From: Halorubrum xinjiangense
GTDB lineage: Archaea > Halobacteriota > Halobacteria > Halobacteriales > Haloferacaceae
Direction of reading: 5' to 3'
Assembly (NCBI RefSeq): GCF_900102375.1
Contig: NZ_FNBO01000001.1
Coordinates: 124,001 to 188,000 of the forward strand
DNA: 64,000 bases
The translations under genes were made by a program, and so were the position numbers. Shown here piece after piece: positions 35,280 to 43,624 of this stretch (position 1 is the stretch's first letter; each line of letters begins with the position of its first letter). The notes beneath the pieces are model-generated. The model saw only the letters and a list, made by a program, of their open reading frames with translations, was not told the DNA's origin and ran no database searches.

Positions 35280-35807
35280 TCAGTCCTTCCGTTTGACCAC
35301 GTCGCCGAGGGTCATCGTCCCCGCGTCGTCGGTCTCCCAGTCGGCGTCGTCCGACGACTGCCCCTCGACCAGCGAGATGTCGAGCGCGCGTTCGAGCTTG
35401 CGCTGGACCTCGTCTGTCGGGAGCGTGTCGCCGCGTTCGAGCTTGCGGATGAGGCTCGCCTTCTCGTTGAGCTGGTCGGCCAGTTCCTCCTGGCTCAGCC
35501 CGCGCGACTCCCGCGCCTCCCGGATCCGCTCGTCGTAGTCGGTGGCGATCTCGTCCATGTCGTCGAACATGTCGCGGGGTCGAGTCGAGCCGCTCGACGA
35601 GCCGGACGAGCCCGAGGAGCCGGACGACGATGACGACTTCCCGGTGCTGGAGCTGGTGGAGTACTTGCTGCCGCCGGAGCTCGTCGACTCGTCGCGGACC
35701 TCGGTGCCGAAGTCCGTACACGAGCTACAGAGCTCCAGTTCGGCGCCTTCGACCTTCGTCGTCGTCAGCGAGGCCTCCTCGGCGCCGCACATCTCACACT
35801 GGGGCAT
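35280..35807 (-). CDS. Multiprotein bridging factor 1 homologue (archaeal MBF1)
   Basis: The 175-residue protein has an N-terminal zinc ribbon ('MPQCEMCGAEEA', 'LCSSCTDFG'), then a serine/glycine linker of about 35 residues, and a C-terminal helix-turn-helix of the Cro/XRE type ('SRGLSQEELADQLNEKASLI'). Archaeal MBF1 has this layout and binds the ribosome and possibly transcription factors. The start at ATG 35807 begins directly at the zinc ribbon; the longer open frame is rejected. It diverges from aroA. Confidence 0.92.
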   Translation of the reverse strand: MPQCEMCGAEEASLTTTKVEGAELELCSSCTDFGTEVRDESTSSGGSKYSTSSSTGKSSSSSGSSGSSGSSSGSTRPRDMFDDMDEIATDYDERIREARESRGLSQEELADQLNEKASLIRKLERGDTLPTDEVQRKLERALDISLVEGQSSDDADWETDDAGTMTLGDVVKRKD

Positions 35808-35948
35808 ACGCGACGCTAACGCTCCCGTTGGTATAAAGGGTGTGCCGCGGCCTCGCGGCGGGGGGAGAGCCGACGTGGTCCGGCGCCGCACGGACCGCAA
35901 TCGTGCCGCGGCCGGTACCGACTTGTCGCCGCGGCCGGCAGAGTGGAT

Positions 35949-37337
35949 ATGGACGTCCACATCACGCGCTCAGACCTCCGAGGGGCCGCCCGCGCGCCGC
36001 CGTCGAAGAGCTACACCCACCGTGCGCTGCTCGCGGCCGGCTACAGCGACGGCGCGACCGTCGAGTCACCGCTGATCTCCGCGGACACGCGGGCGACCGC
36101 CCGCGCCGTCGCGGCGTTCGGCGGGTCCGTCGCGCCCGCGAGAGGACAGGCGGAATCTACTTCAGAAGCCGACGGCGACTTCGCCGGCGCCGACGCGCTC
36201 GCGGTCGAGGGGTTCGGCGGCCGCCCCGCGGTCCCCGACGACGTGATCGACTGCGCGAACTCGGGGACGACGATGCGGCTCGTCACCGCCGCGGCCGCGC
36301 TCGCCGACGGCACGACCGTCCTCACCGGCGACGGCTCCCTCCGATCGCGGCCGCAGGGGCCGCTCCTCGACGCGCTCGACGAGCTCGGGGTCCGCGCGGA
36401 GTCGACGCGGGCGAACGGGCAGGCCCCGCTCGTCGTCGCCGGGCCGCTCGCGGGCGGCGAGGTCGCCATCCCCGGCGACGTCTCCTCGCAGTACGTCACC
36501 GCGCTGCTGATGGCCGGTGCGGTCACCGACGAGGGGGTCGAAGTGGAGCTCACGACCGACCTCAAGTCCGCCCCGTACGTCGATATCACGCTCGAACTGC
36601 TCGCCGACTTCGGCGTCGAGGCGACCCCGATCGACGCGGCCGGCGATCCCCTCGACGGCGCCGCCGGCGCCGCCGGCTTCTCGGTCCCCGGCGGGCAGAC
36701 CTACGAGCCCGCGGGCGGCAGCTACGCCGTGCCGGGCGACTTCTCCTCTATCTCGTACCTGCTCGGCGCGGGCGCGGTCGCGGCCGTGCCCGGCGAGACA
36801 GTCCGGATCGAGGGCGCCCGCCCGAGCGCGCAGGGGGACGCCGCGATCGTCGAGATCGTCGAGGAGATGGGCGCGCCCGTCGACTGGGACCGCGAGGCCG
36901 GCGAGATAGCGGTGGAGCGCGCGGACCTCTCCGGCGTCACGGTCGACGTGGGCGACACGCCCGACCTCCTGCCGACGATCGCCGTGCTCGGCGCGGTCGC
37001 GAACGGTGAGACCCGGATCGAGAACTGCGAGCACGTCCGCTACAAGGAGACCGACCGCGTCGCCGCGATGGCCGAGGAACTGGAGAAGCTCGGCGCCGAG
37101 ACGACTGAAGAGCCCGACGTCCTCACGGTTCACGGCGGCGAGAGCGATCTCGAGGGAGCCACTGTCGACGGCCGCCACGACCACCGGATCGTGATGGCGC
37201 TGTCCGTCGCCGCGCTCGCCGCCGAGGGGACGACGACCGTCCGCGGCGCCGAGCACGTCGACGTCTCGTTCCCCGGCTTCTTCGACGCGATGGCCGACCT
37301 CGGGATGGACGTCGAGCGCGACGGCGCGATCGAATAA
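35949..37337 (+). CDS. aroA: 3-phosphoshikimate 1-carboxyvinyltransferase (EPSP synthase)
   Basis: The 462-residue enzyme shows the substrate-binding motifs of the family: '[12 protein letters not shown]', '[11 protein letters not shown]', '[13 protein letters not shown]', '[12 protein letters not shown]', '[12 protein letters not shown]' and '[14 protein letters not shown]'. It joins phosphoenolpyruvate to shikimate 3-phosphate in aromatic amino acid synthesis. ATG 35949 ('MDVHITRSD') is taken rather than the GTG two codons upstream. Other shikimate genes are not in the window. A TATA box of repeat copy B begins 3 bp after its stop codon. Confidence 0.96.
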   Translation: MDVHITRSDLRGAARAPPSKSYTHRALLAAGYSDGATVESPLISADTRATARAVAAFGGSVAPARGQAESTSEADGDFAGADALAVEGFGGRPAVPDDVIDCANSGTTMRLVTAAAALADGTTVLTGDGSLRSRPQGPLLDALDELGVRAESTRANGQAPLVVAGPLAGGEVAIPGDVSSQYVTALLMAGAVTDEGVEVELTTDLKSAPYVDITLELLADFGVEATPIDAAGDPLDGAAGAAGFSVPGGQTYEPAGGSYAVPGDFSSISYLLGAGAVAAVPGETVRIEGARPSAQGDAAIVEIVEEMGAPVDWDREAGEIAVERADLSGVTVDVGDTPDLLPTIAVLGAVANGETRIENCEHVRYKETDRVAAMAEELEKLGAETTEEPDVLTVHGGESDLEGATVDGRHDHRIVMALSVAALAAEGTTTVRGAEHVDVSFPGFFDAMADLGMDVERDGAIE

Positions 37338-37340
37338 TCC

Positions 37341-37348
37341 TTTATAAA
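37341..37348 (+). promoter_or_regulatory. TATA box of repeat copy B
   Basis: TTTATAAA lies 19 bp before the conserved GCGGTGGCGCG start of copy B. The expected start point, about 25 bp downstream of the box, falls at the base of hairpin I. Copy C has the same box at the same distance. Confidence 0.6.
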
Positions 37349-37359
37349 TAAACGGCAGT

Positions 37360-37600
37360 GCGGTGGCGCGTGCCTCCGAGCGCCCAACGGGCGCGAGGAG
37401 CACGCGCGAGGGACGCGGCGACCGAAGCGAAGCGGAGGGAGCCGCGAGGCTGGGGAGGCGTGAGGTGCGGTTGCGGTCGGGTGGGACTCAAAGGGGCAGC
37501 CGCAAGGCGGGCGCAGGCGATGTAAGCACCGCAACGAGGGAGCGAACGCAGTGAGTGACCGAGTGAGGAGCGCAGCGAGCGTGCGCCCGCCTTGCGGCTG
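37360..37600 (+). ncRNA. Candidate structured RNA, repeat family copy B
   Basis: Hairpin I pairs 37366-37373 with 37400-37407, with an inner stem GCGCCC-AAC-GGGCGC (37380-37394) that differs in sequence but not in pairing from copy A. Hairpin II is reduced to CGCGGC/GCCGCG (37414-37419 with 37441-37446) around a loop that keeps GCGAAGCG. Hairpin III pairs 37497-37515 with 37582-37600 in all 19 positions; one A-U pair replaces the G-C pair of copy A. Both conserved boxes are present. The element is preceded by its own TATA box and has no conserved reading frame. Confidence 0.65.
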
Positions 37601-37710
37601 GGGCTTTGGAGGTGTTCGCGATGGATCCGTTATCAGTCATTTATAAGCGAGTGGCTGAGTCTCTGTGGGTGTTCACTGTCGATCCATACTCACCATTTAT
37701 AAACGATCGA
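37594..37710 (+). repeat. Two 57-bp tandem modules with TATA-like boxes (3' part of copy B)
   Basis: Modules start at about 37596 and 37653, with a third truncated start near 37709. Each begins with a GGCTGGGG-like word and ends with ATTTATAAGCGA or ATTTATAAACGA. The first also contains GGAGGTG, resembling a ribosome-binding site, 6 bp before an in-frame ATG that could extend the Get3-like gene. I regard that extension as unlikely because it consists of the repeat itself. Confidence 0.75.
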
Positions 37711-37800
37711 CTGAGGATTCAAGGAAGTTCGCCGCAGAAACTGCGTAGCTATCTTCTCGGGACCGACGGGTACACAAACCCGCCGCGACGACAGTTCGGT

Positions 37801-38973
37801 ATGGACGACATCGACGTCGAGCCCGTCGACCGCGTCGACGAGCCCGAAGACGAGAGCGCCGTCGAGCCGGCCGACGACGAACCCCTCACCGTCGACGACG
37901 ATCTCGCCGACCTCCCGGCGGGCGTCGAGGCGCCCGACTACGTGCTGTACGGCGGGAAGGGCGGCGTCGGGAAGACGACGATGGCGGCCGCGACGGGGCT
38001 CGCCTCGGCCGCGGGCGGCGTCCGGACGCTCGTCGTCTCCACCGACCCCGCACACTCGCTCTCGGACACCTACGAGACGGAGATCCCCGCGGAGCCGGCG
38101 CGCATCCGCGAGGAGATTCCCTTATACGCCGCCGAGATCGACCCCGACGCCGCGATGGAGGAGGGGATGTTCGGCGCCGACGCCGACCCCCTCGGCGGCC
38201 TCGGCGAGATGGGCGACGCGATGGGCGGGATGGGCGGCGCCGGGGGTCCCGGTGACGGCGACGGGATGGCGGGCGAGGACGGAGAGGGGCTCGGCGGCCT
38301 CCTCGGCGGGACGATGCCCGGCGCCGACGAGGCGGCGGCGATGCGCCAGCTGCTGGAGTACTTGGACGACCCGCGGTTCGACCGCGTCGTCGTCGACACC
38401 GCGCCGACGGGTCACACCCTCCGGCTGCTTCAGCTGCCGGAGATCATGGACTCGATGCTCGGCCGCGTGATGAAGCTCCGCCAGCGCTTCTCCGGGATGA
38501 TGGACGGGATAAAGGGCATGTTCGGCGGGGGCGACGACGACCCCGACCCCTCTGCCGACCTCGAAGAGCTGCGCGGGCGCATCGAGCGCCTGCGGGCGGT
38601 CCTCCGCGACCCCGCGAAGACCGACTTCCGCGTCGTGATGATCCCCGAGGAGATGAGCGTCGTCGAGTCCGAGCGGCTCGTCGCGCGCCTCGACGAGTTC
38701 GAGATTCCGGTGAACACGCTCGTCGTCAACCGGGTGATGGAGGGCGTCGGCGACGTGACCGGCGGGGACGGACCGAGTATCGACCCCGACTGGGTGGTCG
38801 AGCCGAACCCGGACACCTGCGAGTTCTGCGCGCGCCGCTGGGAGGTCCAGCAGAACGCGCTCCGCGAGGCGACAGACCTGTTCCGCGGCCGCGACGTGAA
38901 GCGCGTGCCCCTCCTCGCGAACGAGGTTCGGGGCGAGGCGGCGCTGCGGGTCGTGGCGGCCTGTCTGGCGTAG
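37801..38973 (+). CDS. Get3/ArsA-family ATPase with Gly/Met-rich insertion
   Basis: The 390-residue ATPase has a deviant Walker A 'GGKGGVGKTT' (51-60), switch I 'STDPAHSLSD', switch II 'DTAPTGHTL' (200-208) and the CxxC pair at 341-344 ('TCEFC') that holds the zinc between Get3 subunits. ArsA proper lacks that pair, so Get3 is the better match. Eukaryotic Get3 delivers tail-anchored proteins to membranes. Residues 128-175 form an unusual Gly/Met/Asp-rich insertion, and 217-241 are Met-rich, as in Get3 client-binding regions. ATG 37801 is chosen; the longer frame reads through repeat copy B. Confidence 0.85.
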   Translation: MDDIDVEPVDRVDEPEDESAVEPADDEPLTVDDDLADLPAGVEAPDYVLYGGKGGVGKTTMAAATGLASAAGGVRTLVVSTDPAHSLSDTYETEIPAEPARIREEIPLYAAEIDPDAAMEEGMFGADADPLGGLGEMGDAMGGMGGAGGPGDGDGMAGEDGEGLGGLLGGTMPGADEAAAMRQLLEYLDDPRFDRVVVDTAPTGHTLRLLQLPEIMDSMLGRVMKLRQRFSGMMDGIKGMFGGGDDDPDPSADLEELRGRIERLRAVLRDPAKTDFRVVMIPEEMSVVESERLVARLDEFEIPVNTLVVNRVMEGVGDVTGGDGPSIDPDWVVEPNPDTCEFCARRWEVQQNALREATDLFRGRDVKRVPLLANEVRGEAALRVVAACLA

Positions 38974-38985
38974 GCGCGCCGGAAC

Positions 38986-39621
38986 TCAGCCCTGCGTGCG
39001 AGTCAGTAGCTGGTCGCGGACTCGCTCCGCGAGCCCCGACAGGTGCGCCTGCCCGAACAGCCCCACGAGGATCGCGCCGACGGTGTTGTACGTGAGATCG
39101 GAGATTGTGTCTTCGAGCCCGTGTTGGGCGAGCGGCATGTCGATCCCGGTCTCGGTGGCGATGATGTCGAGCCCGAACTCGAACAGCTCCCAGAGCACGC
39201 CGAACGCCAGCACGACGACGACGATGAAGACGAACGCGAACCGCGACGGGATCCGGATCCCGTCGCTGTGGAGGTCGACCCCCCGGAGCGCCGTGTAGCC
39301 TGCGGCCGCGACGACCGAGGCCGAAAGCGAGTGGGTAACGTGGTCCCACCACTCGATTCGCGCGTAGAAGCCGGCGGACCCGACGGTGTGGAGGAAGACG
39401 GCGGAGGTGATCCACAGCGCGAGCCACGGGTCGAGCGGGAGGTCGTACCGCCGCTCCGAGGCGGCGGGGATCAGCGTGACGAAGAACCCGATTATCCCGT
39501 TGCTTATCGCCTTCTGCTCGCCCGCGAGGAAGCCGTACGCGACGATGCCGACGAGGAGGACCTGCATCGCGCCCGTGAGCCGGCGCTGCGACGCGAGCGA
39601 GGGGCGGGGGAGCAGCGTCAT
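38986..39621 (-). CDS. YjdF-like multi-pass membrane protein
   Basis: The 211-residue protein has about six membrane segments. The segment 'FYARIEWWDHVTHSLSASV' and the later 'GVLWELFEFGLDIIATETG' with 'DTISDLTYNTVGAILVGLF' resemble the YjdF/DUF2238 membrane family, whose function is not established. ATG 39621 overlaps the stop of the upstream membrane protein gene as ATGA, so the two are co-translated and perhaps form a complex. Confidence 0.65.
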   Translation of the reverse strand: MTLLPRPSLASQRRLTGAMQVLLVGIVAYGFLAGEQKAISNGIIGFFVTLIPAASERRYDLPLDPWLALWITSAVFLHTVGSAGFYARIEWWDHVTHSLSASVVAAAGYTALRGVDLHSDGIRIPSRFAFVFIVVVVLAFGVLWELFEFGLDIIATETGIDMPLAQHGLEDTISDLTYNTVGAILVGLFGQAHLSGLAERVRDQLLTRTQG

Positions 39622-40307
39622 CGCCGCATCACCCGCCGGATTGCGCGGCGGAGCACGAGCCCGCGTTGCCGGAAGTAGCCGTCGAAGAGTACCCCGGCCG
39701 CGAGCCCGGCCAGCGTGACGTAGATCCACTCGATCATCAGGGCGTCGTTCGTCGTCAGGAACTCGGTGCCGACGCGCTGGTCGAGGTTCCAGCGCAGCAC
39801 CGTCCACACCGCCGCCGTCGCCAGCGTCGCCAGCACGACGAAGGCGACCGCGAACCAGTGAGTGAGCCGCAGCGTCGTGAACATGTGGAGGTCGACGACG
39901 ATCACGAGCGCCAGCGCCGCGATGGCGACGTACGTCGCAAACGTCCCCAGCTCGCCGCCGAGGAACACCCGAACCAGGACCGGCAACAGCGCGAGTCCGA
40001 CCAGCTCGGCCGGGAGCATCGCCCGCCAGTCTCGGGCCGCGGCCGTCGGCGCGAGCACGACCGCGCCGAGGCCGACGACGATCGCCGCCGACAGGAGGTC
40101 GTACGCGAGCGCGCTCTCGACGAGGACCCCCGCCAGGACCGCGATCATCGCCCACGCCGCGAGCGCGTTGACCCGCCCGTCGCGGACCAGTCGCGCCAGC
40201 CGGTCCTCGACGGACTCCGGCTCGCCGGCGAGCGCGTCGTCGGACTCCGAGTCACCGGGGTCCGCGTCGGCGCCGGCGTCGCCGTCGCGGCGTCGGTCTC
40301 CGTCCAT
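39618..40307 (-). CDS. Multi-pass membrane protein of unknown function
   Basis: The 229-residue protein begins with an acidic cytoplasmic stretch of about 45 residues and then has six or seven hydrophobic helices, ending in an arginine-rich tail ('LRRAIRRVMRR'). I recognise no motif that gives a function. It overlaps the downstream YjdF-like gene by ATGA. The pair diverges from the DUF2103-type gene at 40431. Confidence 0.6.
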   Translation of the reverse strand: MDGDRRRDGDAGADADPGDSESDDALAGEPESVEDRLARLVRDGRVNALAAWAMIAVLAGVLVESALAYDLLSAAIVVGLGAVVLAPTAAARDWRAMLPAELVGLALLPVLVRVFLGGELGTFATYVAIAALALVIVVDLHMFTTLRLTHWFAVAFVVLATLATAAVWTVLRWNLDQRVGTEFLTTNDALMIEWIYVTLAGLAAGVLFDGYFRQRGLVLRRAIRRVMRR

Positions 40308-40402
40308 GTCCGGTACGGAGGCCGGCGAGGGTTATAAGCTGTCGTTACCGTCCGCCGTCGGACGTACCGATCGGCCGTCGCTCGGCCGCCGAACGGACGC
40401 CC

Positions 40403-40410
40403 TTTTATCT
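40403..40410 (+). promoter_or_regulatory. TATA box of the zinc-ribbon gene at 40431
   Basis: TTTTATCT lies 25 bp before the ATG, as expected for a leaderless transcript. Confidence 0.5.
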
Positions 40411-40430
40411 TCCACGACCGTCCGATCGGT

Positions 40431-41231
40431 ATGAACTGCCGGCGGTGTGGGACCCCGTTAGCAAAGCCCGGGGACTACTGTCTGACCTGTAACACCGCCA
40501 ACGCCGACGCGGTCGTCGCCGAGTTCGAGCCGGACCGCGCGCACCTGACACTGCTCCGCGAGGACGACGTCGTCGGCGAGACGACGGTCACCACGCGACC
40601 GGAGGACGAGGAGCGCCTGACCGAGGTCCAGCTGCGGAACTTCGCGGGTCGCGTCGCCGACGAGATCCGCCGGAAGCGCCCCGACACCGTCTACGCCGCC
40701 GGCGAGCGCGAGCCGCTGCGCGAGACGCGCGCACAGCTCCACCACGAGTTCTACCGCGTCCCCGACGGAGGCGCGGACGAGAGCGGTCGGGGCGGCGGAA
40801 CCGCCAGCGACTCCCCGAACGACGGCCCCGAGACGGAGGTGAGCCCGGTCGTCCGATGGGTGCTCGACCGACGGGGCGACCGGTCGCTGGCGGTGGTCGA
40901 GACCCCGCCGCGCGAGAAGATCGGCGGGTCGCACTCCACGCTCATCGGCGACCGCAAGGGGCGGAAGGCCGTCCAGACCGTCGCGGAACACCCGCACGTC
41001 AAGAAGATCGTTCCCGGCCCCATCGACGCCGGCGGGACGGGCTCGCGGACGGGCCTCCGCGCGAAGGCGACGCGCGCGGGGACGAACGGCAACGTCCGGC
41101 TCCTCCTCCGGGACGGCTCCAGCGTCCAGGAGAACCGGATCGTCACCACGGCGATGGACCGCGAGACCGGCGAGCGCGTCCGCGAGGACCTCAACGAGGC
41201 GCTCCGCGACGCCGAGCTTCAGGACGCCTAG
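40431..41231 (+). CDS. DUF2103-type predicted metal-binding protein
   Basis: The 266-residue protein starts with a zinc ribbon half ('MNCRRCGTPLAKPGDYCLTC') and continues with a conserved C-terminal domain containing 'EKIGGSHSTLIGDRKGRKAV' and 'HPHVKKIVPGPIDAGG'. This matches an archaeal family annotated as predicted metal-binding (DUF2103/COG4031) with no established role. A variable acidic linker joins the halves. The basic 'RTGLRAKATRAGTNGNVRLL' stretch would suit nucleic-acid binding. Confidence 0.8.
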   Translation: MNCRRCGTPLAKPGDYCLTCNTANADAVVAEFEPDRAHLTLLREDDVVGETTVTTRPEDEERLTEVQLRNFAGRVADEIRRKRPDTVYAAGEREPLRETRAQLHHEFYRVPDGGADESGRGGGTASDSPNDGPETEVSPVVRWVLDRRGDRSLAVVETPPREKIGGSHSTLIGDRKGRKAVQTVAEHPHVKKIVPGPIDAGGTGSRTGLRAKATRAGTNGNVRLLLRDGSSVQENRIVTTAMDRETGERVREDLNEALRDAELQDA

Positions 41232-41285
41232 CCGCGGGACCGACGCGGGCGGAGCGCGTCGTCCCGTCGGGCTCCGCCCGCCCGA

Positions 41286-41329
41286 CCGTGATCGGATCTG
41301 TCCCTCGCCGTGATCGGATCTGTCCCTCG
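41286..41329. repeat. Perfect 22-bp direct repeat, two copies
   Basis: CCGTGATCGGATCTGTCCCT plus CG occurs twice head to tail, at 41286-41307 and 41308-41329, in the 190-bp spacer between the DUF2103-type and LysE-type genes. It lies about 95 bp upstream of the LysE start, too far for a core promoter but possible for an operator. It may equally be a recent slippage product. Confidence 0.8.
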
Positions 41330-41422
41330 ATGCGTCGATCTCGGGCGTGCGGCCCGGAATCGACCGCTACCGACCGCCTCTCTGTCGCGAGGTTTTTCAC
41401 GAAACCGGGCGTTGCGACGGGT

Positions 41423-42136
41423 GTGAGTACCTTGGTATCGCTCGGTGCGGGCGTCGTCTTCGGCCTGGCGCTCGCGGCGCCGCCCGGCCCGATGAACGCG
41501 GTGATCGCGGAGGAGTCGGTCCTCCGCGGCCGTCTCGCCGGCTTTCAAGCCGGGCTCGGGGCGGCGACCGCCGACGCGGTCTTCTTCGTCCTCGCGTACG
41601 TGGGGGTCGTCGCGGTCGTGGAGTCGCTCCCGCTGCTCCGAGCGGCGATGGTCGCGGTCGGTGGCGTTTTGATGCTGTACTTCGCGGTCGACGCCGCCCG
41701 CGGCGCCCGCGCGTCGTTCCGGCCCACGTCGGGCGACGAGCCGGCGATCGGATCGGGGGAGGGGTTTCGCAAGGCGCTGGTGCTCGCCTTAACGAACCCG
41801 TATCAGGTGCTGTTCTGGCTGACCGTCGGCGTCGGGATGCTCCGGCCCGGCGAGCTCGACGTCCTCGCGCGCCTCCCGGTGGTCGGTGCGGACCTGGCGG
41901 GGACGTTCGTCGTGGCCACCGGCTCGCCGGCGCTCATCGGCGGCTTCTTCCTCGGCGTGCTGACGTGGATCGTGGGGTTCCCGACCGGTCTCGTCGCCGC
42001 CGAACGCCGGATCGAGACGCTCGCGCCGGTCGTCGCGATCGGCTCGGCGATCGTCCTCGCCGGCTTCGGCGTTTACTTCCTCTACGACGCGGCGACGACG
42101 ATAGACGCGCTGGCGCTCCTCGCCGGAGTCGTGTGA
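41423..42136 (+). CDS. LysE/RhtB family amino-acid exporter
   Basis: The 237-residue membrane protein has six predicted helices and the family start 'FGLALAAPPGPMNAVIAEES', with 'ALTNPYQVLFWLTVG' in the middle. LysE-type exporters expel amino acids or related metabolites using the membrane potential. GTG 41423 is used as start because the frame upstream is a shadow of the preceding gene. The ligand cannot be inferred. Repeat copy E lies downstream on the opposite strand. Confidence 0.85.
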   Translation: MSTLVSLGAGVVFGLALAAPPGPMNAVIAEESVLRGRLAGFQAGLGAATADAVFFVLAYVGVVAVVESLPLLRAAMVAVGGVLMLYFAVDAARGARASFRPTSGDEPAIGSGEGFRKALVLALTNPYQVLFWLTVGVGMLRPGELDVLARLPVVGADLAGTFVVATGSPALIGGFFLGVLTWIVGFPTGLVAAERRIETLAPVVAIGSAIVLAGFGVYFLYDAATTIDALALLAGVV

Positions 42137-42195
42137 GTGGCGTGGGGTCGACCAGAGCGCGGACGAAGCGGCCGCGACGCCGGGGTCGCTGTCGC

Positions 42196-42347
42196 TTACT
42201 TATAAACGGCTGCTGGCGAGGCGAGGGCGAACGCCGTTGAATCCCAACCGTTCGCTTATAAACACCTGATAACAGATCGGCGGAGAACACCGCCAAAGCC
42301 CCAGCCGAGAGGACGCCGGTGGCGGCCGCTCGGAGGCGCGCCACCGC
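42196..42347 (-). repeat. Repeat family copy E, internal deletion derivative
   Basis: On the minus strand the sequence starts with the conserved GCGGTGGCGCG (42347-42337) and CCTCCGAGCGGCCGCC of hairpin I. It then jumps directly to CGGCTGGGGCTTTGG of the tandem modules. Hairpins II and III and the conserved boxes are missing. Two modules follow, with starts at about 42306 and 42249 (57-bp spacing), each ending in TTTATAAG. A TATA-like GTATAAAT lies upstream at 42371-42378. The element sits between the LysE gene and egsA and points away from egsA. Confidence 0.75.
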
Positions 42348-42487
42348 GTCGGACGCGGTGCGCGTTGTCTATTTATACGTAGCTGCCGCGATCCGGCTCG
42401 GTCCGCGGCGGCGGGTTCCGCTTCGCGGGCTCGGCGATCCGTTCGAAAATCCGCATCTTCTAGACCCTCCGGTCGCGTATCTGAGCC

Positions 42488-43540
42488 ATGTTCGAGAAGA
42501 CGACGTGGATCAAGCTCCCGCGCAACGTCCTCGTCGGGCACGACGTCATCGACGACCTCGGGGAGGCGGTCGGCGAGCTGTACCTCACGGGGCGGCCGCT
42601 GATCGTGACGAGCCCGACGCCCAACGAGATCGCCGGCGACCGCGTCCGGGCGCAGTTCGACGACCCGGCGACCGCGGTCGTCGAGGACGCCTCCTTCGCC
42701 GCGGTCGAGGAGCTCACCGAGACCGCCGAGGCGGTCGACCCGGGCTACCTGATCGCCTTGGGCGGCGGCAAGCCCATCGACATCGCGAAGATGGCCGCCG
42801 ACCACCTGGACGTCGGCTTCGTCTCCGTCCCGACGGTCGCCTCCCACGACGGTATCGTCTCGGGGCGCTCCTCGATCCCCGAAGGGGACACGCGCCACTC
42901 CGTCGCCGCCGACCCGCCGCTGGCCGTCGTCGCGGACACGACGCTGCTCGCGGAGGCGCCGTGGCGGCTCACCACCGCGGGCTGTGCCGACATCATCTCG
43001 AACTACACCGCCGTGAAGGACTGGCGGCTCGCCCAGCGCCTGCGCAACGTCGAGTACAGCGAGTACGCCGGCGCGCTCTCGGAGATGACCGCGGAGCTCC
43101 TCGTCGAGAACGCCGACATGATCCGGCCCGGCCTAGAGGAGTCCGCGTGGGTGGTCGTGAAGGCGCTCGTCTCCTCCGGCGTCGCGATGTCCATCGCCGG
43201 CTCCTCGCGGCCCGCCTCCGGGGCGGAGCACCTCATCTCTCACCAGCTCGACCGCATCGCGCCCGGCAAGGCGCTCCACGGACACCAGGTCGGCGTCGCC
43301 TCGATCATGACCGAGTACCTCCACAGCGGCGAGAACGGGCGGTGGAGCGCCATCCGCGACGCCCTCGACGAGCTCGACGCCCCCACGACCGCGAGCGAGC
43401 TGGGGATCGACGACGCGGAGCTGCTCGCCGCCCTGACGAGCGCCCACGAGATCCGCGACCGCTACACCATCCTCCAGGGCGGGATCAACGAGGAGGCCGC
43501 GGTCGAGGTCGCGACCGCGACGGGCGTCATCGAGCGGTAG
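42488..43540 (+). CDS. egsA: sn-glycerol-1-phosphate dehydrogenase [NAD(P)+]
   Basis: The 350-residue enzyme has the NAD-binding motif 'LIALGGGKPIDIAKMAA', the substrate segment 'VPTVASHDGIVSG' and zinc-ligand regions around 'SGAEHLISHQLD' and 'ALHGHQVGVAS'. It reduces dihydroxyacetone phosphate to sn-glycerol 1-phosphate, the backbone of archaeal membrane lipids. This gene is a strong archaeal marker. It follows repeat copy E and is not in an operon with other lipid genes. Confidence 0.96.
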   Translation: MFEKTTWIKLPRNVLVGHDVIDDLGEAVGELYLTGRPLIVTSPTPNEIAGDRVRAQFDDPATAVVEDASFAAVEELTETAEAVDPGYLIALGGGKPIDIAKMAADHLDVGFVSVPTVASHDGIVSGRSSIPEGDTRHSVAADPPLAVVADTTLLAEAPWRLTTAGCADIISNYTAVKDWRLAQRLRNVEYSEYAGALSEMTAELLVENADMIRPGLEESAWVVVKALVSSGVAMSIAGSSRPASGAEHLISHQLDRIAPGKALHGHQVGVASIMTEYLHSGENGRWSAIRDALDELDAPTTASELGIDDAELLAALTSAHEIRDRYTILQGGINEEAAVEVATATGVIER

Positions 43541-43596
43541 TCCCGCCGGGGCGAGAGCGGGCGAAACCTCCCGACCGGCGGGAGGACCCGAAGCCG

Positions 43597-43603
43597 ACTT
43601 ATC
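43597..43603 (+). promoter_or_regulatory. TATA box of the DUF420-type gene
   Basis: ACTTATC lies about 25 bp before the ATG at 43625, indicating a leaderless message. Confidence 0.45.
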
Positions 43604-43624
43604 GCTCCGCTCCCTCCCTCCGAT

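Noticed and set aside
37606-37800. N-terminal extension of the Get3-like protein starting after GGAGGTG
   Set aside because: The extension is made of repeat-copy B modules and an unrelated linker; homologues of this ATPase start shortly before the P-loop region, consistent with ATG 37801.
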